DNA of 7,964 bases from JBCBSZ01 sp039185015 (GCA_039185015.1 JBCDAU010000074.1:1-7964), one strand, 5' to 3'; shown: positions 1 through 5,552, numbered from the stretch's first letter. Program-made: numbers and translations. The notes: generated by a model from the letters alone, not told the origin.

Positions 1-141
1 CCGCTCGCCCTGCGGGCCGCTCGGGCCCCGGGCTCGCCTCTGTTCTTCCCGCTCTGGCAGGGCTTCCTCGATGCTCCGGACCGGCTTCGCCGGCACTCCG
101 CATCCGCTCGCCCTGCGGGCCGCTCGGGCCCCGGGCTCGCC
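1..141. repeat. 38-bp direct repeat, two copies 103 bp apart
   Basis: Bases 1-38 and 104-141 are identical (38 of 38), rich in G and C, and start with CCGCTCGCCCTGCGGGCCGC. The first copy begins exactly at the window edge, so the array may continue to the left with a 103-bp period. The spacer (39-103) contains a small perfect hairpin at 81-93 (CCGGC-TTC-GCCGG). The second copy ends one base before the stop codon region of the acyl-CoA dehydrogenase gene, so on the minus strand this is the 3' intergenic region of that gene. No convincing gene is seen here. It could be a dispersed intergenic repeat family (REP-like) or act in transcription termination. Nothing in the sequence decides which. Confidence 0.75.
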
Positions 142-142
142 C

Positions 143-1252
143 TTAGAGGCCGATCCTCTGGGCCAGCAGCTCCCGGTGGTAGCTCGGGTCACCGAACAGC
201 AGCTCCGAGCTCTTGGCCCGCTTGAAGTACAGGTGAGCTGGGTGCTCCCAGGTGAAGCCGATGCCACCGTGGATCTGGATGTTCTCGGCGGCGCAATGGA
301 AGTAGGCCTCCGAGCAGTAGGCCTTGGCCAGCGAGGCGACCGACGGCAGCTCGTCGTTCAGCTCCGAGGCGCACCAGCCGGCGTAGTAGGCCGCCGACTT
401 GGCCGACTCGACCTCGAGCAGCATGTCGGCGCACTTGTGCTTGATGGCCTGGAACGAGCCGATCGGGCGACCGAACTGCACGCGGTCCTTGGCGTACTGG
501 ACGGCCATCTCGAGCACGAACTGCGCGCCGCCGACCTGCTCCGCGGCGAGCGCCACGGCGGTGAGGTCCATCAGCTGCGAGATCATCTCGCCGCCGTTGG
601 TGTCGGCGATGTGGGTGGCGGGCACGTTCTCGAAGGTCAGGCGGGCCTGCTTGCGGGTCTGGTCCATGGTGGACAGCGCCTCGCGGCTGAGCCCGGCCGC
701 GTCGCCGTCGACGGCGAAGAGGTGGATGCCGCCGTCGGCCTTGGCGGCGACGATGATCAGGCCTGCGGTGTGGCCGTCGAGTACGTACATCTTCTCGCCC
801 GAGAGGGTGGCGCCGTCGCCGGTGCCCGAAGCGGTCATCTCGATGCCGTCGAGGTCCCATCGGCCGTTGGGCTCGGTGATGGCGACGGTGGCGATGGTCT
901 CGCCGGCGGCGATGCCGGGGAGGTGGGCCTTCTTGGCCTCCTCGTTGCCCGAGAGCACGAGCGCGTTCGTCGCCATGACACCCGAGAAGATCGGGGCGCA
1001 CAGCAGGGCGCGGCCCATCTCCTCGAGCACGACGATCAGCTCGACGTAGCCGAAGCCCTGGCCGCCGTACTCCTCGGGGACGATCAGGCTCTGCAGGCCG
1101 AGCTGCTCGGCCATCTGCGACCAGACGGCCTCGTCGTAGCCCGACTCGGTCTCCATCAGCTCGCGGACGGCCGACTCGTCGGACTTGTCCTCGAGGAACG
1201 ACCGGACGATGTTGCGGAGCTCTTCCTGCTCCTCGGTGAAGGCGAAGTTCAT
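143..1252 (-). CDS. acyl-CoA dehydrogenase family protein (FadE/ChsE-like)
   Basis: A 369-aa flavoprotein of the acyl-CoA dehydrogenase family, which oxidises acyl-CoA to the 2-enoyl-CoA with FAD, passing electrons to ETF. The N-terminal helical domain (about 1-115) has PEEYGGQGFG at 59-68. The beta domain follows, with TEP at 126-128, but the usual GSD after it is replaced by NGRWDLDG. The C-terminal helical domain has AAEQVGGAQ (236-244), QFGRPIGSFQAIKHKCADM (259-277) and QIHGGIGFTWEHP (326-338), the FAD-contacting signatures. By ungapped comparison with MCAD, the catalytic Glu of the YEGT motif falls on Phe353 (LLFGD). The alternative helix-G Glu falls on Thr231. This suggests a ChsE/FadE-type subunit that may need a partner acyl-CoA dehydrogenase. 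The ATG at 1252 is chosen because homology starts there (MNFAFTEEQEELR) and a -10-like box lies 7 nt upstream. A longer frame extends up to 1753 but overlaps the divergent antitoxin gene. The substrate is unknown; a steroid side chain or branched acyl-CoA is plausible. Confidence 0.9.
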   Translation of the reverse strand: MNFAFTEEQEELRNIVRSFLEDKSDESAVRELMETESGYDEAVWSQMAEQLGLQSLIVPEEYGGQGFGYVELIVVLEEMGRALLCAPIFSGVMATNALVLSGNEEAKKAHLPGIAAGETIATVAITEPNGRWDLDGIEMTASGTGDGATLSGEKMYVLDGHTAGLIIVAAKADGGIHLFAVDGDAAGLSREALSTMDQTRKQARLTFENVPATHIADTNGGEMISQLMDLTAVALAAEQVGGAQFVLEMAVQYAKDRVQFGRPIGSFQAIKHKCADMLLEVESAKSAAYYAGWCASELNDELPSVASLAKAYCSEAYFHCAAENIQIHGGIGFTWEHPAHLYFKRAKSSELLFGDPSYHRELLAQRIGL

Positions 1253-1259
1253 GTCGGTC

Positions 1260-1289
1260 ACCGTAGGAAGCCTCGCCGGGTCACCCCAA
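1260..1289 (-). promoter_or_regulatory. candidate promoter of the acyl-CoA dehydrogenase gene
   Basis: Read on the minus strand, TACGGT (plus 1260-1265) fits the TAnnnT -10 consensus and ends 7 nt before the ATG at 1252. TTGGGG (plus 1284-1289) lies 18 bp upstream as a weak -35. This spacing would start transcription at or next to the ATG, giving a leaderless mRNA. No good Shine-Dalgarno sequence is present, which agrees with that. Confidence 0.45.
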
Positions 1290-1292
1290 GTC

Positions 1293-1320
1293 GAGATGTG
1301 AACACCGGTGTACACTTCTC
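1293..1320. promoter_or_regulatory. 28-bp imperfect palindrome, likely antitoxin operator
   Basis: The 28 bp centred between 1306 and 1307 match their own reverse complement at 24 of 28 positions. The core ACACCGGTGT (1301-1310) is perfect. Outward there are one mismatched pair, three matches, one mismatched pair and four matches. The palindrome covers the antitoxin -10 box and lies 4 bp from the -35-like box of the divergent acyl-CoA dehydrogenase gene. Type II antitoxins of the Phd/YefM/VapB kind repress their own operon by binding such palindromes. Repression or co-control of the divergent gene is inference. Confidence 0.7.
1311..1316 (+). promoter_or_regulatory. -10 box of the antitoxin-toxin operon (leaderless start)
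   Basis: TACACT fits TAnnnT and ends 6 nt before the ATG at 1323, so the predicted transcription start coincides with the start codon. No Shine-Dalgarno sequence precedes the ATG and no clear -35 is visible. The box lies inside the palindromic operator. Confidence 0.5.
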
Positions 1321-1322
1321 GG

Positions 1323-1613
1323 ATGGACGATGCCGCGAACGCCCGCCTGGGCGTGCGAGAGCTCCGGGCACAGGTCGCCGCCGCGCTGCGCCGGGCCGAG
1401 GCCGGCGAGCGGATCGTGGTCACCGTCGACGGGCGGCCCGTGGCCCAGCTCGGCCCCGTCGAGCCGACCGGCTCCCCCACGATCGATGACCTCGTCGCCG
1501 GGGGCCTGCTGGTGGCCCCCCGCCGCCCCGACCGCCCCGCGGCGCCGGACGCGGTCGACGTCCCCGTCGACGCCCGACTGGACCGGGTCCTCGACGAGCT
1601 CCGCGGCACGTGA
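1323..1613 (+). CDS. vapB: Phd/YefM-type antitoxin of a VapBC-like pair
   Basis: A 96-aa antitoxin. The N-terminal half carries the Phd/YefM DNA-binding fold signature: LGVRELRAQVAAALRRAEAG (residues 9-28), then ERIVVTVDGRPVAQLGPVEP. This matches the family pattern of VRELR...L.RV..GE.I.VT..GRPVA.L.P. The C-terminal half is Pro/Ala/Asp/Arg-rich and ends in a short amphipathic stretch (ARLDRVLDELRG), as expected of the toxin-neutralising tail, which is unfolded until it binds. The protein should bind the palindrome just upstream and inhibit the downstream PIN toxin. A GTG at 1308 would add five residues, but it lies inside the operator and overlaps the -10 box, so the ATG at 1323 is preferred. 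The stop codon overlaps the toxin start (GTGA), showing translational coupling. Confidence 0.88.
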   Translation: MDDAANARLGVRELRAQVAAALRRAEAGERIVVTVDGRPVAQLGPVEPTGSPTIDDLVAGGLLVAPRRPDRPAAPDAVDVPVDARLDRVLDELRGT

Positions 1614-2023
1614 CGCTGTTCCTGGACTCGTCCGCGCTCGCACGGCGCTACGTCCGCGATCCGTTCCGCCGGGCCCTCGTCGAGGCCATGGCCGACGATC
1701 CGGTGTGGTGCGCGTCCGCGCTCGCCCGCACCGAGGTCCTCCTCGCCCTCCATCGCCTCTCCGAGGGATCACGGACGCAGGCGGAGTTGTGGGCCTCGGT
1801 CCGCGAGGACTGGGCGGCGATGACGATCGTCCCCGTCGACGAGCGCTGCCTCGGCCGAGCCGTCGAGCTCGGGGCCCGGTTCCGGCTCACCACGGTCGAC
1901 GCCGTCCACCTCGCCGCCGCCGACCGACTCCCCCGCCCGGTCACCTACGCCACCCTCGACCGACGCCAACTGCCAGCGGCCGCGATGCTCGACTTCGAGG
2001 TGCTGACGCCCTACGAGGAGTGA
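1610..2023 (+). CDS. vapC: VapC-like PIN-domain ribonuclease toxin
   Basis: A 137-aa protein, the usual length for a single PIN domain. The acidic metal-binding residues are in the expected places: D6 in FLDSSALARRY, E42 in ALARTEVLLAL, D97 in TTVDAVHLAAA, and D117 in TYATLDRRQLPAAA. PIN toxins are Mg2+-dependent endoribonucleases that cut specific tRNA or rRNA sites and are held inactive by the cognate antitoxin. The GTG start overlaps the antitoxin stop by 4 nt. Nothing suggests inactivation, since all four acidic positions are intact. The RNA target cannot be read from the sequence. Confidence 0.93.
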   Translation: MTLFLDSSALARRYVRDPFRRALVEAMADDPVWCASALARTEVLLALHRLSEGSRTQAELWASVREDWAAMTIVPVDERCLGRAVELGARFRLTTVDAVHLAAADRLPRPVTYATLDRRQLPAAAMLDFEVLTPYEE

Positions 2024-2030
2024 TCGCGAT

Positions 2031-2096
2031 CCGGCTGTTCGGCCGGTGCCGACCGCTCCGGGTCGGCGTCACGACGGCGCCGCCGCTCGGCGGCGC
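2031..2096. terminator. three tandem hairpins between convergent genes
   Basis: The 103-bp gap between the toxin stop (2023) and the stop of the convergent repeat-protein gene (2127) holds three successive inverted repeats. They are 2031-2046 (CCGGC, 6-nt loop, GCCGG), 2048-2067 (GCCGACC, 6-nt loop, GGTCGGC) and 2077-2096 (GCGCCGCC, 4-nt loop, GGCGGCGC). None is followed by a run of T. They probably act as a bidirectional terminator of the U-less kind common in actinobacteria. Confidence 0.5.
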
Positions 2097-2126
2097 GGCG
2101 CCCTCGCGGGTCCGGGCGGAGGCGGG

Positions 2127-3110
2127 TCACGAGCTCGCCACCGCGACCGAGACGACCGGCCACGCCAGCAGGAAGCCACCGAGGGACCCATGGAACGGCA
2201 CGTCGCCGAAGCTGAAGATGCCGCCGTCGCTGGCCACCATCAGGTAGCCGTCACCGGCCGGGCTGCCGACGAGGCCGACGACCGGGCTGTTCAGCGGAAC
2301 CGACCCCATCGAGCCGTGGAACGCCGCATCGCCGAAGGCGAAGACCCCGCCGTCGGCGGCGACGAGCCAGTAGCCGGCGCCGGTGTCGGTGACGGCCATC
2401 CCGACCACGGGCTGGTTGAGGACGAGCCCGCCGGTCGAGCCGTGGAAGGCCGCGTCGCCGAAGCTGAAGACGCCGCCGTCGGCACCGAGGAGGTAGTAGC
2501 CGCCACCGCTCGGTGTGACGGCCGAACCGATGATCCCGGCGTTGAGCGGCGTGCCGCACATGTCGCCATGGAACGGCGCGTCGCCGAAGGCGATCACACA
2601 ACCGGCGAGGGTGAACACCCAGTAGCCCTGCCCGGTCGCCGTCGCCGTGATGGAGATGGCCGGATCGAGGGCCACGGTCGGCACGTCGCCGAGGTAGCCG
2701 GCGTCGCCGAAGGCCCACACGTAGCCCTCGGTGTCGAGGAGCCAATAGCCGTTCCCCGACGGGGTCGGCTCGATGTCGACCACGAAGTCGCAGTAGCCGA
2801 GCTCGGCCAGCTGCGCCTCGGAGCAGTCGGGGTAGCCGGTGTAGCCGAAGGTCGCGGGATCGCCGTGATAGGCGACGTCGCCGAAGGGCACGACACCACC
2901 GGCGACGTCGACCATCCAGTAGCCGTCGACGGAGGACGCGGCGACGACGTCCGGCTCACCCTCCATCGCGTCGCGTGCGGCGGCGACGCGCTCGGCCTTG
3001 TCGTCGCTCGGACCGACCTCGGCCGTGCGATCACCGGCCGCCGCCGTGCCGACGAACGGTCCGGCGCAGAGGAGAGCAGCGACGGCGAGGAGACGCAGGA
3101 GTCGAGACAT
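2127..3110 (-). CDS. secreted protein with six GYWLV-DGG-FGDA-FHGS repeats
   Basis: A 327-aa exported protein of unknown function. Residues 1-25 form a Sec signal peptide (MSRLLRLLAV, then a hydrophobic run) with probable cleavage after TAAA. The Cys at 15 lacks a lipobox context. After a charged linker (26-60) come six repeats starting with GY at residues 63, 121, 162, 204, 246 and 288. Spacing is 41-42 residues except for the first unit (58), which has an insert containing C96 and C107. A typical unit reads GYWLVAADGGVFAFGDAAFH followed by GS(M/T)G and a V-L(N)-P-V-G strand. C171 and C185 in the third unit could form a second disulfide. The strand-turn pattern suggests a beta-propeller with one blade per repeat, perhaps a cell-surface binding module. 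No catalytic motif is visible. The ATG is supported by GAAGGG (plus 3116-3121) 5 nt upstream. It lies downstream of the FHA-winged-helix gene and is probably transcribed separately. Confidence 0.85.
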   Translation of the reverse strand: MSRLLRLLAVAALLCAGPFVGTAAAGDRTAEVGPSDDKAERVAAARDAMEGEPDVVAASSVDGYWMVDVAGGVVPFGDVAYHGDPATFGYTGYPDCSEAQLAELGYCDFVVDIEPTPSGNGYWLLDTEGYVWAFGDAGYLGDVPTVALDPAISITATATGQGYWVFTLAGCVIAFGDAPFHGDMCGTPLNAGIIGSAVTPSGGGYYLLGADGGVFSFGDAAFHGSTGGLVLNQPVVGMAVTDTGAGYWLVAADGGVFAFGDAAFHGSMGSVPLNSPVVGLVGSPAGDGYLMVASDGGIFSFGDVPFHGSLGGFLLAWPVVSVAVASS

Positions 3111-3115
3111 GAGGG

Positions 3116-3121
3116 CCCTTC
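3116..3121 (-). promoter_or_regulatory. Shine-Dalgarno site of the repeat-protein gene
   Basis: On the minus strand GAAGGG ends 5 nt before the ATG at 3110. This fixes the start and distinguishes this gene from its neighbours, whose mRNAs look leaderless. No TAnnnT box is visible in 3111-3209, so its promoter is not identified. Confidence 0.6.
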
Positions 3122-3146
3122 ACTCGATGTGTCCACTCGACACTCG
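3121..3146 (-). repeat. three copies of CGAGTG upstream of the repeat-protein gene
   Basis: CACTCG occurs at 3121, 3134 and 3141 on the plus strand (CGAGTG on the minus strand). The first two copies share CACTCGA. Spacings are 13 and 7 bp. The cluster lies directly upstream of the Shine-Dalgarno site and could be regulatory, but the uneven spacing makes this weak. Confidence 0.3.
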
Positions 3147-3173
3147 TGCGTGGTTGCACAACGGCGAACGGAA

Positions 3174-3193
3174 CGCGCCCGAGTTGGGCCGCG
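3174..3193 (-). terminator. hairpin terminator candidate after the FHA-winged-helix gene
   Basis: On the minus strand, CGCGGCCC and GGGCGCG (7 bp with one bulged base) flank a 5-nt loop AACTC. They are followed by TTCCGTT. The hairpin starts 16 nt past the stop codon at 3210. It would end the kinase/FHA transcript before the next gene. Confidence 0.45.
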
Positions 3194-3209
3194 GTTGTCT
3201 CCGTGGTCG

Positions 3210-3839
3210 TCAGTCGGCCTGGCGCAGCCGGACGCCGCGATCGCGGACGACCTCGACGTAGTCGCCGTGGCGCTGCAGCGGCCGCAGGCGGGCCTTGAGC
3301 CGCTTCACGAGGGCGTCGACCGCCGCGGGGCTGACTCCCTCGGCGGCGACGTCGGACCAGACGGACGCGATCAGCTCCTCCCTGCTCACGATGGCGCCCG
3401 CCCGGGTGTGGAGCAGCTCGAGCAACGCCTGCTGCCGATCCGAGAGCGGCGGCTCGACGACCTGCGCATCGACCCAGACCGCGCCGCTCGCCCGATCGAT
3501 CCACACCCCGACCAAGCGGCCCAGCCCCGGACCGGCCGGTGTGCCCATCGGATCGACGAAGCGAAAGACCTCGCTGCCCGCGAGCACGACCTCGTCGCCG
3601 TCGCGCAGGGGGACGGCCGAGGCGCCGACCCGGTCGCCGTTGACGAAGGTCCCGTTGCGGCTGTCGAGATCACGGAGGCGGTAGCCGTGGTCGTCGCGCT
3701 CGACGACGGCATGGCCTCGGGACACCGCCGGCACCGCCAGCGAGATGTCCTGACCGGGGTCGCGACCGATGGTCACCGCGGTGGCGTCGAGCTGGTGCAC
3801 GGTGCCGTCGGCGTGGCGCAGCTGGGCAGGGGCGACCAC
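3210..3839 (-). CDS. FHA domain fused to an OmpR/PhoB-type winged helix
   Basis: A 209-aa predicted phospho-dependent transcription factor. The N-terminal FHA domain (about 1-95) has the canonical phosphothreonine-binding residues: GR at 25-26 (TIGRDPGQDISL), SRGH at 40-43, and SRNGTFVNGDRVG at 60-72. After a short linker, residues about 118-209 form an OmpR/PhoB (Trans_reg_C) winged helix: LSDRQQALLELLHTRAGAIV, then SREELIASVW, the recognition-helix pattern AAVDALVKRLKARLRPL (173-189) and the wing YVEVVRDRGVRL. There is no receiver domain. The domain order is the reverse of EmbR (DNA-binding first, FHA last). A GTG at 3839 is chosen because it is 7 nt after the kinase stop and just before the first FHA strand; homology does not extend further upstream. 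Tight coupling to the kinase suggests that it reads a phosphothreonine made by that kinase, which is inference. Confidence 0.87.
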   Translation of the reverse strand: MVAPAQLRHADGTVHQLDATAVTIGRDPGQDISLAVPAVSRGHAVVERDDHGYRLRDLDSRNGTFVNGDRVGASAVPLRDGDEVVLAGSEVFRFVDPMGTPAGPGLGRLVGVWIDRASGAVWVDAQVVEPPLSDRQQALLELLHTRAGAIVSREELIASVWSDVAAEGVSPAAVDALVKRLKARLRPLQRHGDYVEVVRDRGVRLRQAD

Positions 3840-3846
3840 CGTCCGA

Positions 3847-5463
3847 TCAGCCGCCCAGCTCGACGCACGCGGCAGCGTCGCCGAACACGACCTCGTCGAC
3901 GAGCAGCGAGCCGGGCGAGGCGTCCTTGAAGATCGACGGGATGGCGTAGGCCGCAGCGCCCGGCGCGACGGTCCGCACGGTGACCCGCACGCCGTCCTCG
4001 GTGCCGAAGGGTCCGGCGGCGATGGCCTCGTCGCGTCCGAAGGTGACCTGCCGGAAGTCGGCGTCGAGGTAGTCGACGTGGAAGCCCATGCCCTCCAGCG
4101 ACCCCTGCTGCCGGACCCAGGCGGAGAAGACGTGCTCGCGCTCGGGTCCGAGGGGGACGATCTCGGCGTACAGGCCATACGCACCGACCCCGCCGACGCG
4201 CAGTGCCGCCGTGCCGTCGACCCCGGCGTCGGGGACGAGGCCCACCGTGTTGTCGACGTCGAGGCCGTAGAAGCCGTCAGGCAGGTCGGGCTGCTCGAAG
4301 GCCGGCACCTCCAGCCGGTTGCACGCGAGCGTCGCCGAGGTGCCCGCCGGCCAGACCGGGTTCGAGGTCTCGATCGGCGCGGCTGCGGACCCCCCGGCCG
4401 TGGTGGCCGGTGCCGCCGAGGCCACCGGAGTGGACGTGGACGGCGCCGCCGAGACGACCTGAGCGGGCGTGGACGACGCGGTCGTCGGAACGGCAACGGT
4501 GGCGTCGACCGCACCCGAGTCGGTCGCCACCGCCCCGGGCTCGTCGGCGCTCGGCGCGCCCAGTGCCGCACCGGCCAGGACGGCGGCGAGCACGACGGCG
4601 GCCCCCGCGACGAACCACCGTCGGCGGCCACCCGTGTCCCGTGCACCCACGGCCTCGTCTCGCCGAAGAGCGCGGGCGAAGGCGACACCGGTCGGCGGAC
4701 GACGATCGGGGTCCTTCTCCAGTCCATGGAGCAGAGCCGCCTCGACCCCAGCAGGGAGGTCGGGGCGGTGCTCGGTCGGCGGGATCGGCTCGGTCGCGGC
4801 GTGGTGACCGAGCATCGCGATCGGGGTCGCGACCTCCGGGTACGGCGAGGCACCGGTGACGGCCTCGTACGCGAGGACGGCGAGGGCGTAGCGATCGCTG
4901 GCCGACGTGGCCGGTTCGCCCCTGGCCACCTCGGGGGCCGCGTACCGGGGGGTCGTGTCGACGTCGAGCCCGGCGGTCTCGTCGAGCGCCACGCTCGACG
5001 AGACCAATCGGGCGGCACCGAGGTCGATGAGGGTGACGAGGCCATCGCCGACGATGACGTTGCGCGGCGACAGGTCGCCGTGGACGACACCGGCGAGGTG
5101 CAGCGCGTCGATCGCATCGCCGAGCGCTCGGACCAGTCGGCGGGCCCGGGGAAGGTCGAGCGGCCCGTCGGCGACGAGGTCGGCGAGGGTCCGACCCTCC
5201 ACCCAGGCCAGCGCCAGCCAGACCCGACCGTCGCCGAGCTCGCCCTCGTCGACGAGCCGGGCGAGCGAGGGATGGTCGACGGCGCGGAGCCGTCGCGCCT
5301 CGCGCCGGCCGTCATCGGCACGGTCATGGACCTTGACGGCGAGGTGGGCGCCATCTGGACCGATCGCCTCGTAGACGTCGCCCGAGCGGCCGCGGGCGAC
5401 GTGGCGCTCGATGCGGACGCCGGAGATGCGGGGTCCCGTGAGCTCCTCGCGGCGGTTCCGCAC
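3847..5463 (-). CDS. membrane Ser/Thr protein kinase with CBM-like ectodomain
   Basis: A 538-aa receptor-type kinase. The cytoplasmic kinase domain (about 14-268) has a glycine loop ARGRSGDVYEA (23-33), Lys44 in LAVKV, Glu55 as the likely helix-C partner, catalytic loop VVHGDLSPRNVIV (126-138), LIDLGAAR (145-152, DLG in place of DFG) and TTPRYAAPEVARGE (170-183). The HRD Arg is Gly129 (non-RD), and the Lys two residues after the catalytic Asp130 is Ser132, so activation-loop control is probably unusual. A single membrane helix lies at about 283-303. A Ser/Thr/Ala/Pro-rich linker (about 304-365) leads to an extracellular beta-sandwich (about 370-538) ending in LLVDEVVFGD, as in carbohydrate-binding jelly rolls. 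C381 and C533 could bridge it. There are no PASTA repeats, unlike PknB. The GTG at 5463 is preferred over upstream starts to 5628, which would run into the divergent gene. A -10-like box sits 6 nt upstream. The FHA gene follows after 7 nt. Confidence 0.9.
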   Translation of the reverse strand: MRNRREELTGPRISGVRIERHVARGRSGDVYEAIGPDGAHLAVKVHDRADDGRREARRLRAVDHPSLARLVDEGELGDGRVWLALAWVEGRTLADLVADGPLDLPRARRLVRALGDAIDALHLAGVVHGDLSPRNVIVGDGLVTLIDLGAARLVSSSVALDETAGLDVDTTPRYAAPEVARGEPATSASDRYALAVLAYEAVTGASPYPEVATPIAMLGHHAATEPIPPTEHRPDLPAGVEAALLHGLEKDPDRRPPTGVAFARALRRDEAVGARDTGGRRRWFVAGAAVVLAAVLAGAALGAPSADEPGAVATDSGAVDATVAVPTTASSTPAQVVSAAPSTSTPVASAAPATTAGGSAAAPIETSNPVWPAGTSATLACNRLEVPAFEQPDLPDGFYGLDVDNTVGLVPDAGVDGTAALRVGGVGAYGLYAEIVPLGPEREHVFSAWVRQQGSLEGMGFHVDYLDADFRQVTFGRDEAIAAGPFGTEDGVRVTVRTVAPGAAAYAIPSIFKDASPGSLLVDEVVFGDAAACVELGG

Positions 5464-5469
5464 GGGCTC

Positions 5470-5475
5470 AGTATC
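5470..5475 (-). promoter_or_regulatory. -10 box of the kinase gene (leaderless GTG start)
   Basis: On the minus strand GATACT matches TATACT at 5 of 6 positions and ends 6 nt before the GTG at 5463. The expected transcription start is the start codon itself. No Shine-Dalgarno sequence precedes this GTG. A clear -35 is absent, which would fit a promoter that needs an activator. Confidence 0.45.
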
Positions 5476-5480
5476 CCAGC

Positions 5481-5521
5481 CGCCCGGCAGTCGTCCCCTG
5501 CGCGCCCGGTCCGCGCCCGGT
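5481..5521. promoter_or_regulatory. 11-bp-phased direct repeats in the divergent promoter region
   Basis: CGCCCGG occurs at 5481, 5503 and 5514, all in 11-bp register. A degenerate copy (CGTCCCC, 4 of 7) fills the missing position at 5492. The last two copies extend to a perfect 10-mer CGCGCCCGGT at 5501-5510 and 5512-5521. OmpR/PhoB-family winged helices bind head-to-tail on direct repeats about 11 bp apart. The FHA-winged-helix protein encoded nearby is therefore the natural candidate ligand. The site lies between the -10 boxes of the kinase and of the beta-sandwich/rodA/pbpA operon, so it could control both. Confidence 0.5.
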
Positions 5522-5540
5522 AACGGCTCGTCACCGACCG

Positions 5541-5546
5541 TACGTT
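5541..5546 (+). promoter_or_regulatory. -10 box of the beta-sandwich/rodA/pbpA operon
   Basis: TACGTT fits TAnnnT and ends 6 nt before the ATG at 5553, predicting a leaderless transcript. No recognisable -35 lies 16-19 bp upstream, where the phased repeats end about 20 bp away. No Shine-Dalgarno sequence is seen. Confidence 0.45.
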
Positions 5547-5552
5547 CACCTG

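Noticed and set aside
81..93. Hairpin CCGGC-TTC-GCCGG as terminator of the acyl-CoA dehydrogenase gene
   Set aside because: The stem is only 5 bp, no T tract follows on either strand, and it is about 50 nt from the stop codon.
1308..1322. GTG at 1308 as the antitoxin start
   Set aside because: It lies inside the operator palindrome and overlaps the -10 box. The ATG at 1323 fits both the promoter and the family N-terminus.
71..1489. Long plus-strand open frame across the acyl-CoA dehydrogenase gene
   Set aside because: It is antisense to a gene with clear family motifs, and its Gly/Val/Leu/His/Arg-rich product has no recognisable domain. High GC removes stop codons from shadow frames.
3063..3068. 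Lipoprotein signal at Cys15 of the repeat protein
   Set aside because: The residue before Cys is Leu, not Gly, Ala or Ser, so the lipobox fails. An AAA signal peptidase I site follows at about residue 25.
2046..3929. Plus-strand frame of 627 aa with repeated acidic segments
   Set aside because: Its repetitiveness is the antisense image of the six repeats in the minus-strand secreted protein, and it also overlaps the FHA-winged-helix gene.
3769..5523. Plus-strand frame of 584 aa opposite the kinase
   Set aside because: Antisense to a kinase with intact glycine loop, catalytic loop and APE motifs. The product is Gly/Arg/Asp-rich with no domain.
3210..5549. One 779-aa minus-strand frame covering the kinase region and the FHA-winged-helix region
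   Set aside because: Only its last 209 residues show FHA and winged-helix motifs. The rest is the wrong frame of the kinase gene, so it is not a natural kinase-FHA fusion.
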